Shown here: piece after piece, positions 39,125 to 48,044 of the stretch | Numbering within the stretch: position 1 is the stretch's first letter | Layout of the letters: the number at the start of each line of letters is the position of its first letter | NCBI RefSeq assembly: GCF_040719375.1 | Contig: NZ_JBFDTP010000001.1 | Span: 682,001 to 746,000 of the forward strand | Length of the DNA: 64,000 nt | Direction: 5' to 3' | DNA from: Clostridium sp. AN503 | GTDB taxonomy: Bacteria; Bacillota; Clostridia; Lachnospirales; Lachnospiraceae | Translations under genes and position numbers: made by a program | The notes under the pieces: generated by a model | The model's input: only the letters and a program-made list of their open reading frames with translations | Database searches by the model: none | Told to the model about the DNA's origin: nothing

Positions 39125-40738
39125 ATGCGAAACAAAAAACAGACTGGCCTCCGCGTGGGAATATATGCCAGAAGAACTGTCGATAGTGAAAAATCTGATT
39201 CAATCAAAATGCAGATTGATACCTGCACAGCACACCTAAAATTAAAATATCCAGCTCCTGGGGAGATAGAATCCATAACTATCTATGCGGATGAAGGATT
39301 TACACGAAGGAATACAGACCGTCCAGACTGGCAACGAATGATGCGTGATGTGGACAATCATTTTCTTGATTTGGTATGTGTATATAGAATAGATCGCGCT
39401 AGCGGAAACATGAAAGACTTTTCTCTTTTCTATTCTAAGCTCGTCGATGAAAAGGGCGTGCAACTCATCGCAGTACGAGAAGGCATCGACTCGTCCCTTC
39501 CCCTGATCGGCGAAGTGATGGCATATATCGCAGCCATGATGGCCACGTATGAAGTGAAGCAGGACTCCATACGGTCTTACGACAACTCACGCTCTCTGGC
39601 CGTGTACGGGTACTGGTCTGGAGGAAGACCTCCCATAGGGTACACACTCATTCCAGTTACAGAAAACGGAAAGGTACACAAAGTATTGGAGCCTGTGGCA
39701 GAAATTGTTGAATATAGAAATAATCTTATATCGATTTTTCTGGATAACCAATTGAGCTTATCCGGGATGGAGCGATATTTAAGAAAAAATGGCATAAAAA
39801 CACAAAATGGGAAATTCTTCTCGACCAATCAGATCTACACAATATTAACCGCTCCGCAATGCGTTGCAAACACACAGGAAATGTATGATTTTTTTGAATC
39901 AAAAGGTTGCCAGATGGAACAGACGCGCTCTGCCCGTGAGAATTGGGACGGAAAGCACGGAATCATAATCTACGGGCGTACCTCGGAGCAGAAGGGGAAA
40001 CATATACATAACCCGCAAGAAAAATGGCTTGTGTGCATTGGCCGGCATCGTCCAATCATGGATGCGGAGCGATACTTTCAGATTATACGTCAGCTACAAC
40101 AGAATACCTTTAACAAAACATCAAAACATCCTCCTACGTTGTTAAAGGGAATCTTGCACTGCTCCTGTGGATCCGTTATGAGGATAAGCTGGAAACGCAA
40201 AGTAGACAACACATACGGCTCGTGGTACTTCTGTTTAAGGCAAATGCGCCAGGGCGAAGAGTATTGCCAGCGCCACTTTATCAAGACAGAATTTTTAGAC
40301 AACAAGGTCTTGGATATCTTTCATAAAATTCAGGTTGATCCGAATGAGATTGACAAATATATGAAAAAAAGAGAGAACCCAAAGTCCAAGAAATCAGCTG
40401 CTTCTATCCGCGCCAGCATCCGGAACACGCAGGAGCAGGTAAATAACCTTACTGCTGCGCTGGCCGCTAACTCCGAGTCCACTGCTACGAAATATATTAT
40501 CAAAGAAATAGAGCGTTTAGATGCCGAACTGATTTCCCTACAAAGTGATCTCCTCTTAGCGAAATCTGAAGAAATAAGAAATGAGGATGACAAGATGAGA
40601 GCCATATCCAAGCGTGAAGAAATCTGTCGGCTCGTTTCAGACTTTGATCTGTTTTCACCTGAAGAACGGAACAAAATAGCTAAAGACATCCTCAAAGAAT
40701 GCGTATGGGATGGCGAGACTCTTCATATTACATTATGA
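39125..40738 (+). CDS. Large serine recombinase (prophage integrase)
   Basis: The start is MRNKKQTGLRVGIYARR after AAGGAGGGTGATATA; 537 residues. Domains: resolvase-type catalytic domain (about 1-145, 'ADEGFTRRNTDRPDWQRMMR'), recombinase domain ('GGRPPIGYTL'), zinc ribbon (CSCG ... C ... C near residues 350-380) and coiled coil (about 435-520). The place of the catalytic serine carries Thr18 (YARRT instead of YxRxS), and the second arginine of the RxxR motif is Gly94 (RIDRASGN). Activity may be reduced or the family may tolerate this. It ends at the junction with tadA, as expected for an integrase beside its attachment site. Confidence 0.9.
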   Translation: MRNKKQTGLRVGIYARRTVDSEKSDSIKMQIDTCTAHLKLKYPAPGEIESITIYADEGFTRRNTDRPDWQRMMRDVDNHFLDLVCVYRIDRASGNMKDFSLFYSKLVDEKGVQLIAVREGIDSSLPLIGEVMAYIAAMMATYEVKQDSIRSYDNSRSLAVYGYWSGGRPPIGYTLIPVTENGKVHKVLEPVAEIVEYRNNLISIFLDNQLSLSGMERYLRKNGIKTQNGKFFSTNQIYTILTAPQCVANTQEMYDFFESKGCQMEQTRSARENWDGKHGIIIYGRTSEQKGKHIHNPQEKWLVCIGRHRPIMDAERYFQIIRQLQQNTFNKTSKHPPTLLKGILHCSCGSVMRISWKRKVDNTYGSWYFCLRQMRQGEEYCQRHFIKTEFLDNKVLDIFHKIQVDPNEIDKYMKKRENPKSKKSAASIRASIRNTQEQVNNLTAALAANSESTATKYIIKEIERLDAELISLQSDLLLAKSEEIRNEDDKMRAISKREEICRLVSDFDLFSPEERNKIAKDILKECVWDGETLHITL

Positions 40739-41583
40739 TTTAATCTTCTCTTTTTCATCTTGCGACAATCTGGCCGCATTCTGAGCGAAGCCCGGATCAG
40801 GTCGCTGATCTCGATAGCCCCCTCCCCCTCTGTGTTGGCGTTGCGCGTCTCCAACCGTACCAGGTTCGGGACCTGCCGGATCTGCAGCTCCGCCGAATCC
40901 TCGATCGTGATCACCCGTTCCGTTTCCGGAATAAAACCGGACATGGCATTTAAAAATGTGGTCTTGCCCGAACCTGTCCCGCCACTGATGAACAGATTGT
41001 AGCCCGACTTTACAAGCCGCTCCAAAAACTCCGACGCCTCCGCGCTCAGAGACCCCATAGCGATCAGTTTTTCCGCAGTGATCGGCTCCGGGAATTTCCG
41101 TATGGTGACTACCGGTCCATCGAGAGCCACCGGAGGCAGTACCACATGGACACGGGAACCGTCCTCCAGCCTGGCATCCGCAATGGGATGAGCCACATTT
41201 ACCGCCCGGTTTATCCGGCTGACAATCTGCTGTATCATATCTTCCAGCTGTTCTGTTTCATCAAATCCCCGTTCCCAGCGCTGCAGACGGCCCTTTTTTT
41301 CCAAAAAGATATTGTCTCTGCCATTGACCATGATCTCCGTCACTTCCGGATCGTCCACCAGCTCCTGCAGGATATCCAGCCTACGGAATGCATCAAACAA
41401 CCGGTTCTTCAGCTCCAGCCGCTGTCTCAGCGGCAGGTAACGGCACGACGCCTCACGTGCGATCGCCTGGTCGATGCATTCATACAATTCCTCATCCTCA
41501 ACCTGGCTTCGGCTTTGCAGCTCTTCCCGGATCTCTCCCTTGATCCGGTCCAGTATCTCCCGGTTTTCCATATTTTTTTCCAT
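40723..41583 (-). pseudogene. tadA: TadA/CpaF pilus ATPase, interrupted by the prophage
   Basis: The frame encodes the first 272 native residues of a type II/IV secretion ATPase: the N-terminal domain ('VDDPEVTEIMVNGRDNIFLE'), Walker A GGTGSGKT (201-208), the Asp box ('ERVITIEDSAELQ') and LRASLRMRPD. Family members continue with R-I-x-x-GE-x-RG, the Walker B region, but here 14 unrelated residues and a stop follow. About 130-150 C-terminal residues are missing. GGAGGATGGCAAA precedes the ATG. The rest should lie beyond the left end of the prophage, outside the window. Confidence 0.9.
40755..40785. other. Right attachment junction of the prophage (in tadA)
   Basis: Homology to tadA ends at or within the GAT codon at 40770-40768; to the left the sequence is phage DNA next to the recombinase stop. 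The crossover core must therefore lie in or beside tgcgacaatctggccgcatt. The exact core cannot be seen without the left junction or an empty site. Confidence 0.7.
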
Positions 41584-41595
41584 TTTGCCATCCTC

Positions 41596-42600
41596 CTAAC
41601 ACCATCCTTTCCCTGCTCCGCGGACCAGCTCACGGACAAAATCCCCAAGTTCTCCCCAAAGAAGCTGTTCCAGATAAGTTTCCCGCGGTCCCACAGACCG
41701 CGGTCTTGGCAGCCTTAGAAGACGAATCCGTTCCCACATCGCCCCCCTGCCGGAAGCGCTCAAATACCCTTTCCACTCCTCCAGCTTTGCGGTGGAAACC
41801 ACGTCTTCTTTAACCGGGACATAGATCACATCACATAGAGCCAGGAGTTTTTCCACATCACGGCCAAAATGTCCCAGATCCACCAGGATCACCTCATAGA
41901 CACTTTCCCCTGCGATCTGCGCCATCAGTCCTGCAAACTCCTCCCCCTGCACATCCGCCAGATCCTCCGCATATGTCACCGGCGGCACATAATCCAGACC
42001 GCCCCAGTTATACACGACACTGCCAAGACGCAGGCTGTTGTAAGTCCCCTGCCGGTAATAATAGATCAGGTCCGACAAGCTGCCGCTGTGCACTGTCCCA
42101 GTCAGCGCTCCCAGTCCCGAGAACTCCTCTAAACTCAGCATCAGCACCTTTTTCTCTCTTGCCAACACCTGTCCCAGAGTAACGGCAAATCCGGTCTTTC
42201 CGCAGCGGCTGACCGGGGAATACACACCGATGACCTGGCTTTTTCTTCCTGTGGCAGTCATCAGTACCGGCCGCTCCTGTACCTGGTAGCACGCCATCAC
42301 CTCCCGCAGCACACTGTCCGATGCCTGGTATTTGTACACTGCCGGCGCGCCGTCCTTTGCCGCCCCAGTCTCGCTGAGCCGTATGACCTGCCCAACCTCA
42401 ATCCCCTCCAGCTCCGCTTCCTCCACATCGTCCCCCACCAGCAAAAGCTCCACCGGCTGCTGTGCTGCAAATGCCTTCAGCCTGCTGATACTGGTAAATG
42501 CCACCGCCGTAAACGGCGTCGTCTCCTTATGGTTTGCAAACTCCGCAAACCGGTCCGCATAAAACGGGTCCACATCATAGACCGCCATAATCCGCTTCAT
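41596..42600 (-). CDS. CpaE/TadZ-like pilus localisation ATPase
   Basis: The start is MKRIMAVYDVDPFYADRFAE, with ATG overlapping the peptidase stop (ATGA); 334 residues. An N-terminal receiver-like half is followed by a MinD/ParA-type ATPase domain with a deviant P-loop (SPVSRCGKTGFAVTL), 'VLMLSLEEFSGLGALTG' and 'YEVILVDLGHFGRDVEKLLA'. CpaE/TadZ proteins localise Tad pilus assembly. It is the middle gene of the tad operon. Confidence 0.85.
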   Translation of the reverse strand: MKRIMAVYDVDPFYADRFAEFANHKETTPFTAVAFTSISRLKAFAAQQPVELLLVGDDVEEAELEGIEVGQVIRLSETGAAKDGAPAVYKYQASDSVLREVMACYQVQERPVLMTATGRKSQVIGVYSPVSRCGKTGFAVTLGQVLAREKKVLMLSLEEFSGLGALTGTVHSGSLSDLIYYYRQGTYNSLRLGSVVYNWGGLDYVPPVTYAEDLADVQGEEFAGLMAQIAGESVYEVILVDLGHFGRDVEKLLALCDVIYVPVKEDVVSTAKLEEWKGYLSASGRGAMWERIRLLRLPRPRSVGPRETYLEQLLWGELGDFVRELVRGAGKGWC

Positions 42601-43133
42601 AAAATCCTCCCTCCAGACTGAACCGCCTCCGAACAGATCAGATACAGACAGACCCCCGCAGCCAGACATGCCGCAAAGGGAATGTGATGCCTGCCATCCA
42701 TTCCGGACAGCTCGTCATACGCCTTTACATCTTTTTCCTGAAACATGCGCGTGAAATACGCTAAAAAATACCAAAGACGAGCTTTTAAGCTCCTGTCGCG
42801 CCATAACCGGCACAACGACCAAACTGCTCCCACTAAAAACCCGGTTCCGATCGCCCGAAGCCCTGTATACAGTCCCAGATACCCTGCAATAACAGCCATC
42901 ATTTTCCCGTCACCAGCTCCCATCATACGGAACCAGAACAGAAAAAAACCTGCGATCAGCATCACTGCTGCCGGCCAAAAGAAATCCCGCCCCACACAGC
43001 AGATACCCAAAACCGCGCCCAGCGCCAGCCATGTGTTAAAGACCTTCCCTCTGGTCAGATCCGTAACTGCGGCTCCCAGCAGGAACACATAAAGTAAAAC
43101 AATCCTGATTAGACATCCCCCTTTTCCACGCAA
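42597..43133 (-). CDS. Prepilin peptidase (TadV/CpaA type)
   Basis: The 178-residue membrane protein has several hydrophobic spans. The first catalytic aspartate lies in 'AAVTDLTRGKVFN' and the second in 'MMGAGDGKMMAVI' (the GxGD motif of type IV prepilin peptidases). It would cleave Flp pilin precursors at the inner face of the membrane. The start codon appears to be TTG at 43133, with AGGGGGATG further in, so the exact start is uncertain. It is the first gene after the tad promoter. Confidence 0.87.
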   Translation of the reverse strand: MRGKGGCLIRIVLLYVFLLGAAVTDLTRGKVFNTWLALGAVLGICCVGRDFFWPAAVMLIAGFFLFWFRMMGAGDGKMMAVIAGYLGLYTGLRAIGTGFLVGAVWSLCRLWRDRSLKARLWYFLAYFTRMFQEKDVKAYDELSGMDGRHHIPFAACLAAGVCLYLICSEAVQSGGRIL

Positions 43134-43284
43134 AAAACACTTACTCTGTCATCCATAACTACTTACTGCTTACGAATACTTTGCCGATACGACCGATGCC
43201 CCAAACTGTCTCACAAGGAAACTGTCTGATGACACGAACTATCTTCAGAATCTTACGTCCAGAACGGACGATGATTGTTTTTAC

Positions 43285-43313
43285 ATCATACACATTTTTT
43301 GCGGGTCTGTCAA
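43285..43313 (-). promoter_or_regulatory. Promoter of the tad operon
   Basis: On the minus strand TTGACA (43313-43308), 17 bp and TATGAT (43290-43285). A leader of about 145 bases follows before the first gene at 43133; apart from short inverted stretches I see nothing defined in it. AT-rich runs upstream (gaaaaatttttaaaattcg) may act as an UP element. Confidence 0.85.
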
Positions 43314-43383
43314 TCCGAATTTTAAAAATTTTTCAAATTTTTTTACAACACTTTTTAACACTGATCAAGACTTTTTTCACCAC

Positions 43384-43424
43384 AAAAAAAGCCGCCCCGC
43401 CGGCATTTCTGCCAACGGAACGGC
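43384..43424 (-). terminator. Terminator of the PTS-HAD operon
   Basis: On the minus strand GCCGTTCCGTTGGC, a six-base loop and GCCGGCGGGGCGGC form a GC-rich stem with G-T pairs, followed by seven T. It lies 6 bases past the HAD gene. Confidence 0.85.
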
Positions 43425-43429
43425 CTTTA

Positions 43430-44089
43430 TCAGTTTTCACTCATCCATGCAAGGTCAAACCCGGTAAAATCACAGATGCAACAATCTGCTCCTGCAGCCA
43501 TCAGTTCCGGATGGGTTCCGACCTCTCCAATGCCGACAACAAGTCCAGCACCGTTCTTTCGGGCGTACCCAATCCCCGCCATACTGTCTTCCACTACGAC
43601 GCACTCTGAGAATCTGATATCCAGACGTTTCGCCGCTTCCAATTGCATCTGACCTTTGTCTGCGTATGAACCATCGTCATAAACGCATAGATCCCGGTCA
43701 AACCACTGGTCCAATCCAAACACCTTGTAGTAAAAATCTACATTGGCGCGGATAGACGCCGTCGCCAGCGCAAAGGGAATCCCCTTCTCTTCCAGAGCAT
43801 CAAACAACTTCTCTGCTCCAGCCGCCAGGTGAAGCTTCTGCGGGTTCTGCATACAGATATTCCTGTAAAGCGCTTCCTTGTGGGAAGAACACTGTGCACG
43901 TTCTTTCTGTGACAGCTGCGGCGCAATGCGCCGGATGATCACATCATTGCAGGGGCCGCAGTAAAAACTGCGGTCGGGGACCTCATCGGACCCACTGTGA
44001 TATTCACTGTAAATCTCCGCCCAGGCATCCAGATGGAAGTCGGTATCGAAAAACAGCGTACCGTTAAAATCAAATATAACTGCTTTCAT
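43430..44089 (-). CDS. HAD-superfamily phosphatase (beta-phosphoglucomutase-like)
   Basis: The 219-residue enzyme begins MKAVIFDFNGTLFFDTDFH: Asp7 is the nucleophile, while the usual second aspartate is Asn9. A helical cap follows, then motif II 'FALATAS', motif III lysine near 'YADKGQMQLEAAKRL' and motif IV 'VVVEDSMAGI'. The likely role is dephosphorylation or isomerisation of a sugar phosphate delivered by the upstream PTS. TTG at 44116 behind AGGAG is an alternative start. Confidence 0.85.
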   Translation of the reverse strand: MKAVIFDFNGTLFFDTDFHLDAWAEIYSEYHSGSDEVPDRSFYCGPCNDVIIRRIAPQLSQKERAQCSSHKEALYRNICMQNPQKLHLAAGAEKLFDALEEKGIPFALATASIRANVDFYYKVFGLDQWFDRDLCVYDDGSYADKGQMQLEAAKRLDIRFSECVVVEDSMAGIGYARKNGAGLVVGIGEVGTHPELMAAGADCCICDFTGFDLAWMSEN

Positions 44090-44099
44090 AAGCCGTGGC

Positions 44100-44933
44100 T
44101 TAGAAGATTCCAACAAGGGCTCCTAACAGGCCGACAACCAGAAGCATACCGATACAGGCAACCGGAGTCCAGCCTTTTTTCTTGATCAGGAAATACAGGC
44201 CTAAGGTAATGGACAACGGAATCAGTTTCGGCAGAATTCCATCCAGAATATTCTGGATAACGATGGGGCTTTCGCCGTTTGCTATGGTAAGAGCAACGGT
44301 GGTACCGCCATAGTTGGAAGTCAATGCGCCTACGATGAATACACCGAGCATGGAAGCTGCACGCGTAAACTCTTTAGCATTAGCAGTCAGCATCTCGATA
44401 GCCTGAGAACCTAACTTATAAGACCAGTTCATCAGCCAGAAACGAAGGGCAAACTGCACAATGTTGAAGATCAACAGGAACAAAATAGGTCCGGCCAGCG
44501 ATCCGTTTATCGCCATGTTAGCCGTAATACCGGCTGTGATCGGAACCAGGGTAAACCAGAAAATAGCATCACCGATACCGCCTAACGGGCCCATTGCTGC
44601 AACGCGGACGGCACGGATGGTGTTGATATCAGCCTTCTGCTGCTCCATGGATAATACAATACCCATAACAAACGTTACCAGGAACGGATGGGTGTTGAAG
44701 AATTCCAGGTTGTGCTCCATGGAAAGCTGTAAATCTTCTTTGTTATCGCCGTGGATCTTCTCAAGACCCGGCAGGATACAGTACAGCCAGCCTGCTGCCT
44801 GCATTCTCTCATAGTTGAAAGATGCCTGCAGGTTCAGTGAACGCCATACCATCTTATTAAGAGTTTTTTTGTCAAGCGGCTGAGCCGGTGTAAGATTATT
44901 ATACTGAGTTGCATTAGATGCCATCTTCGTCAC
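44100..44933 (-). CDS. PTS mannose/fructose/sorbose family IID component
   Basis: The 277-residue protein contains family motifs 'LNKMVWRSLNLQASFNYERM', 'AGWLYCILPGLEKIHGDNKE', 'HNLEFFNTHPFLVTFVMGIV' and 'RVAAMGPLGGIGDAIFWFTL', and a hydrophobic C-terminus. IID forms the membrane channel with IIC. The start lies inside the end of the IIC gene (20-base overlap). Substrate not evident. Confidence 0.93.
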   Translation of the reverse strand: MTKMASNATQYNNLTPAQPLDKKTLNKMVWRSLNLQASFNYERMQAAGWLYCILPGLEKIHGDNKEDLQLSMEHNLEFFNTHPFLVTFVMGIVLSMEQQKADINTIRAVRVAAMGPLGGIGDAIFWFTLVPITAGITANMAINGSLAGPILFLLIFNIVQFALRFWLMNWSYKLGSQAIEMLTANAKEFTRAASMLGVFIVGALTSNYGGTTVALTIANGESPIVIQNILDGILPKLIPLSITLGLYFLIKKKGWTPVACIGMLLVVGLLGALVGIF

Positions 44934-45723
44934 CTCCGTTTGCGTTTCCTGCGCCTGCAGACTTCATTGCACAGCGTGTCTGGAAGTCATACAGAGAGAT
45001 TGCTACACCAACAAATGCGATAAGCAGCAGTGCAGAGCCGCTTAACTCCGGAATGTATCCGATGATGGTTGCCAGTGCGAAACCTGCAAAATAAATGCCC
45101 CAAAGCTCATTGGAAAGCATGATACGAAGCAGAATTGCGAAACCTACGAAACGCATCATTCCGCCTGCTGCTCCCAGTCCAGTCATGATCCATGCATATT
45201 TCTCAGAAATAGCGGTCAGAGTGCTGCCCATCGCAGTACCGCCGATCAGGCCGGCTACGCATACGAGAGAGAACAACAGACCCAGAGCGCCCATTGCCAT
45301 CCAGTTCAGTCTAACGATACCTTTGGCATCGCCCTTTGCTGCCATCTTGTCTGCTACGCCCATAACCGGGGACATAACAGTGAACAGCAGGGTTACCATG
45401 TACTGGCCGATCAGTGCGAACGGAACTGCAAGTCCTACGGCTGCAGTCGTGTCAAGACCGGAAGAAATAGCGAATACGGTTGCCATGATACCACCGATAA
45501 CTGCGTTCGGGGGCTGAGCTCCTCCGACCGGCATGTTACCGATTGTCATCAGCTGATATGTACCACCAACGATAAGTCCTGTCTGCAGATCACCTAAGAT
45601 CGCACCGATCACAGCACCTGTTACGATTGGCTGGTACAGAGACTCCAGGAAATCGAACTGGTCGATTGCTACGATAAACGCCCAAATAGCGACCAGCAAA
45701 ATCTGAATTGCGTTAAAATTCAT
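44914..45723 (-). CDS. PTS mannose/fructose/sorbose family IIC component
   Basis: The 269-residue, very hydrophobic protein has 'VAIWAFIVAIDQFDFLESLY', 'GAVIGAILGDLQTGLIVGGT' and 'MPVGGAQPPNAVIGGIMATV', all standard for IIC of the ManY type. A following 92-base gap to the IIB gene holds no clear regulatory element. Confidence 0.93.
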   Translation of the reverse strand: MNFNAIQILLVAIWAFIVAIDQFDFLESLYQPIVTGAVIGAILGDLQTGLIVGGTYQLMTIGNMPVGGAQPPNAVIGGIMATVFAISSGLDTTAAVGLAVPFALIGQYMVTLLFTVMSPVMGVADKMAAKGDAKGIVRLNWMAMGALGLLFSLVCVAGLIGGTAMGSTLTAISEKYAWIMTGLGAAGGMMRFVGFAILLRIMLSNELWGIYFAGFALATIIGYIPELSGSALLLIAFVGVAISLYDFQTRCAMKSAGAGNANGGDEDGI

Positions 45724-45815
45724 GGTTTGTGAATCTCCTTTCCAGAATTGTTTTCCGGGTGTTAAGTTCTAGTGGAGAGAAAACTGTCTACGTCATCTCG
45801 GTCCGCTACACCTGG

Positions 45816-46292
45816 TTATTTGAACAATTTTTCAATGTTCTCTGCGCCTTCTGTCGGAACACGACGAATCTCCAATTCCACACCTAATTCGCGCAGCTTT
45901 GCAAATGCGGCAACATCAGCGTCGTCAACGGCTACAGAGCCTGCAACCTGACGTTTCCCTTCCGCCATATGCATGTTTCCGATGTTTACTTTTTTGATCG
46001 GAACGCCACCTTCTACAAGTGTAAGCACATCCTGCGGATTCTCACACACGATGAAGATCATCTGCTTGTCGCTCGCTTTGTGGATCGTGGAGATAGTCTT
46101 CTCCAGAGTCCAGTAACGCATAGCAGCGTAACTGGGCGCAGCCATATCCATCAGTCCCTGACGAAGCTTGTTGCCGGCTACTTCGTCATTGGCAACCAGG
46201 ATTAAGTTTGCGCCGATGGCCCCACACCACTGAGTTGCAACCTGTCCATGGACTAAACGGTTGTCAATTCTTGTTAATACAATGTTTGGCAT
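45816..46292 (-). CDS. PTS mannose/fructose/sorbose family IIB component
   Basis: The start is MPNIVLTRIDNRLVHGQV behind AAGGAGAGAAAGAG; 158 residues. His15 in RLVHGQV is the phosphorylated histidine. 'LILVANDEVAGNKLRQGLMD' and 'KKVNIGNMHMAEGKRQVAGS' match the family. No IIA gene is in this operon, so phosphate must come from a IIA encoded elsewhere, possibly 62836-63270. Confidence 0.93.
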   Translation of the reverse strand: MPNIVLTRIDNRLVHGQVATQWCGAIGANLILVANDEVAGNKLRQGLMDMAAPSYAAMRYWTLEKTISTIHKASDKQMIFIVCENPQDVLTLVEGGVPIKKVNIGNMHMAEGKRQVAGSVAVDDADVAAFAKLRELGVELEIRRVPTEGAENIEKLFK

Positions 46293-46319
46293 CTCTTTCT
46301 CTCCTTTCTCTAATTTCAT

Positions 46320-46609
46320 GCTCCCCTACATTCTAATTAGAATCTTAATTTATTATAGTCCGGGTTTGCACTTTTCGTCTTTATAATTTTTAGCGAAAAA
46401 GTTATTCATTTCAATTTTGGTTTTTCTTTATAGTTTTTTTATATTTTTCACAAAAACTTTAGACAAAAATGTCGATTTCTGCCTGTTACGACAAACAACT
46501 CCTTTTATCTTCAGATTTTTCTTATCTATTTTCCCTATATAAGGTATTTAAGATTCATGGACATCATTCGAAAAAAATGGTATAATGTAACCCGAATGGA
46601 GGTTAGAGA
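46320..46609. promoter_or_regulatory. Divergent control region of PTS and AraC genes
   Basis: The minus strand has TATAAT (46357-46352) without a good -35 box, suggesting activator dependence. ATTCTAATTAGAAT (46330-46343) is a perfect 14-bp palindrome between that box and the IIB gene. The plus strand has TGGACA (46558-46563), 17 bp and TATAAT (46581-46586) for the AraC gene. The AT-rich middle holds no gene. Confidence 0.7.
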
Positions 46610-47791
46610 ATGCAGCAGAAAACATCCAGTACTCAGTTTGAAAAATATGGTACCATTTACAAAGATCCCATCGATCTGGCTCACTCCGGTATGATCAGCC
46701 GCGACTGGCATGTAAATGCGGAGAAAAAAGTCACCCAGCTGTACCGCTACGACTGTGAGGTCTGCCTGGAGATGCAGTCCGGCATCGCTGCGCTGCTGGT
46801 AGGCGAGACCCCGGATGCCGACAGCCTTGAGATCTTCGCCGTCCACCGGATGGTCCGGCTTAAGCCACATATGTATTTTGCCCTGGTTGCTATTTCTTCT
46901 GATATTACCTGCAAGATGATCCTTGATGCAAAATACACATCTTCCGTGGAGCCTCTTGCCACTCCATACAACTTCAGACGGATACTTCCAAGGATCAAGA
47001 TCCGCGAGATCCTTGGCTATTATTATTCCATCCGCAGCAACGACTACCATTTTGACGGCGAGACCCATGATTATTTCGAACTTACCTATGTAGATTTAGG
47101 CGCCATGACGACTGTAGTGGACGGCGTCCGCTACGAGCTTAAGGAGCGGGAACTGATGATATATGGCCCTGGCCAGTTCCATACCCAGGAGATCTCCTCG
47201 GAAGGTCCCTGTTCTTATGTTACGATCATTTTTGATATGGAGAGCAGCCAGTTTGAGCCGCTTCTAAACCGGGTCTTTCCTTATGAGAAAAAAATACACA
47301 CACTGCTCAAGACTTTTATCCTGGAAAGCACCTCCCAGCTCCCTTACATGAACAGTCTGATGCTCTGCCTTCTTCAGGAGACCATCATCCGTCTGCTTCA
47401 GAATGATTTTACAGGCAGCCATATGGAGAATGAACACCTGGTCACCGGCGCGCGCCAGCATTACCAGGATGAATTCCTGGAAAAGATACTCGCCTATATC
47501 GATGAAAATATCTGCAAGCCCATGACCATTGCGGAGATCTGCCAGAAGTTCTCCCTGTCCCGCTCGTCGCTGCAGATCCTGTTTAAAGAGAACTTAAACC
47601 AGTCCCCGAAGAAGTATATCAATGAACTGAAGATGGAGAAAAGCCGTCAGATGATCTGTGAGGACAAGTATACGATCAGTGAGATCGCCCTGATGATGGG
47701 TTTCAACTCCATCCACTATTTTTCCAGGGCCTTCACACAGAAATACCGCATCTCACCCAGCGAATATTCGAAAACGCTGTTTAAAGCATAA
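46610..47791 (+). CDS. AraC-family regulator, probable activator of the PTS operon
   Basis: The 393-residue protein has an unusual N-terminal 120 residues ('RYDCEVCLEMQSGIAALLVG', 'FAVHRMVRLKPHMYFALVAI'), a cupin-like region ('THDYFELTYVDLGAMTTVVD', 'LMIYGPGQFHTQEI') and a C-terminal double helix-turn-helix ('MTIAEICQKFSLSRSSLQIL', 'YTISEIALMMGFNSIHYFSR'). It is divergent from the PTS genes. AATGGAGGTTAGAGA precedes the ATG. Confidence 0.88.
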   Translation: MQQKTSSTQFEKYGTIYKDPIDLAHSGMISRDWHVNAEKKVTQLYRYDCEVCLEMQSGIAALLVGETPDADSLEIFAVHRMVRLKPHMYFALVAISSDITCKMILDAKYTSSVEPLATPYNFRRILPRIKIREILGYYYSIRSNDYHFDGETHDYFELTYVDLGAMTTVVDGVRYELKERELMIYGPGQFHTQEISSEGPCSYVTIIFDMESSQFEPLLNRVFPYEKKIHTLLKTFILESTSQLPYMNSLMLCLLQETIIRLLQNDFTGSHMENEHLVTGARQHYQDEFLEKILAYIDENICKPMTIAEICQKFSLSRSSLQILFKENLNQSPKKYINELKMEKSRQMICEDKYTISEIALMMGFNSIHYFSRAFTQKYRISPSEYSKTLFKA

Positions 47792-47816
47792 GAAACGAAA
47801 CAATCATAACAGATTC

Positions 47817-47868
47817 AGTAAGGCAGTGTTCCGCAATGTCCAGGCCGGTCGCGGGATACTGCCTTACT
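47817..47868 (+). terminator. Hairpin after the AraC gene
   Basis: AGTAAGGCAGT (47817-47827) and ACTGCCTTACT (47858-47868) form a perfect 11-bp stem with a 30-base loop. The T tract is weak (GTCTTACT). It probably ends the AraC transcript before the GntR operon. Confidence 0.6.
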
Positions 47869-47914
47869 GTCTTACTGCCAGACTTTGAAGTCCTCCTGGC
47901 GATTCCAGCATATC

Positions 47915-48014
47915 ATGTTGACATGACAACCTCCCAAGTTTATAATTAACAAGAAAACTCTTGACAAAAGAAAAAGTCTGGTCTATTATGTTGATATATC
48001 AAGTATGTCAACAT
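47915..48014 (+). promoter_or_regulatory. Promoter and GntR operators of operon 1
   Basis: TTGACA (47961-47966), 17 bp and TATTAT (47984-47989). ATGTTGACAT occurs at 47915-47924 and inverted at 48005-48014, and ATGTTGATAT at 47988-47997 pairs with the latter as an inverted repeat. Sites overlap the -10 box and the start of transcription, which fits autorepression by the GntR protein encoded next. Confidence 0.8.
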
Positions 48015-48044
48015 AACAACCATTAAATGTATGAGGTGAATATT

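Noticed and set aside
40090..40695. Minus-strand frames inside the recombinase gene
   Set aside because: They are shadows of the recombinase coding frame with no ribosome sites or recognisable motifs.
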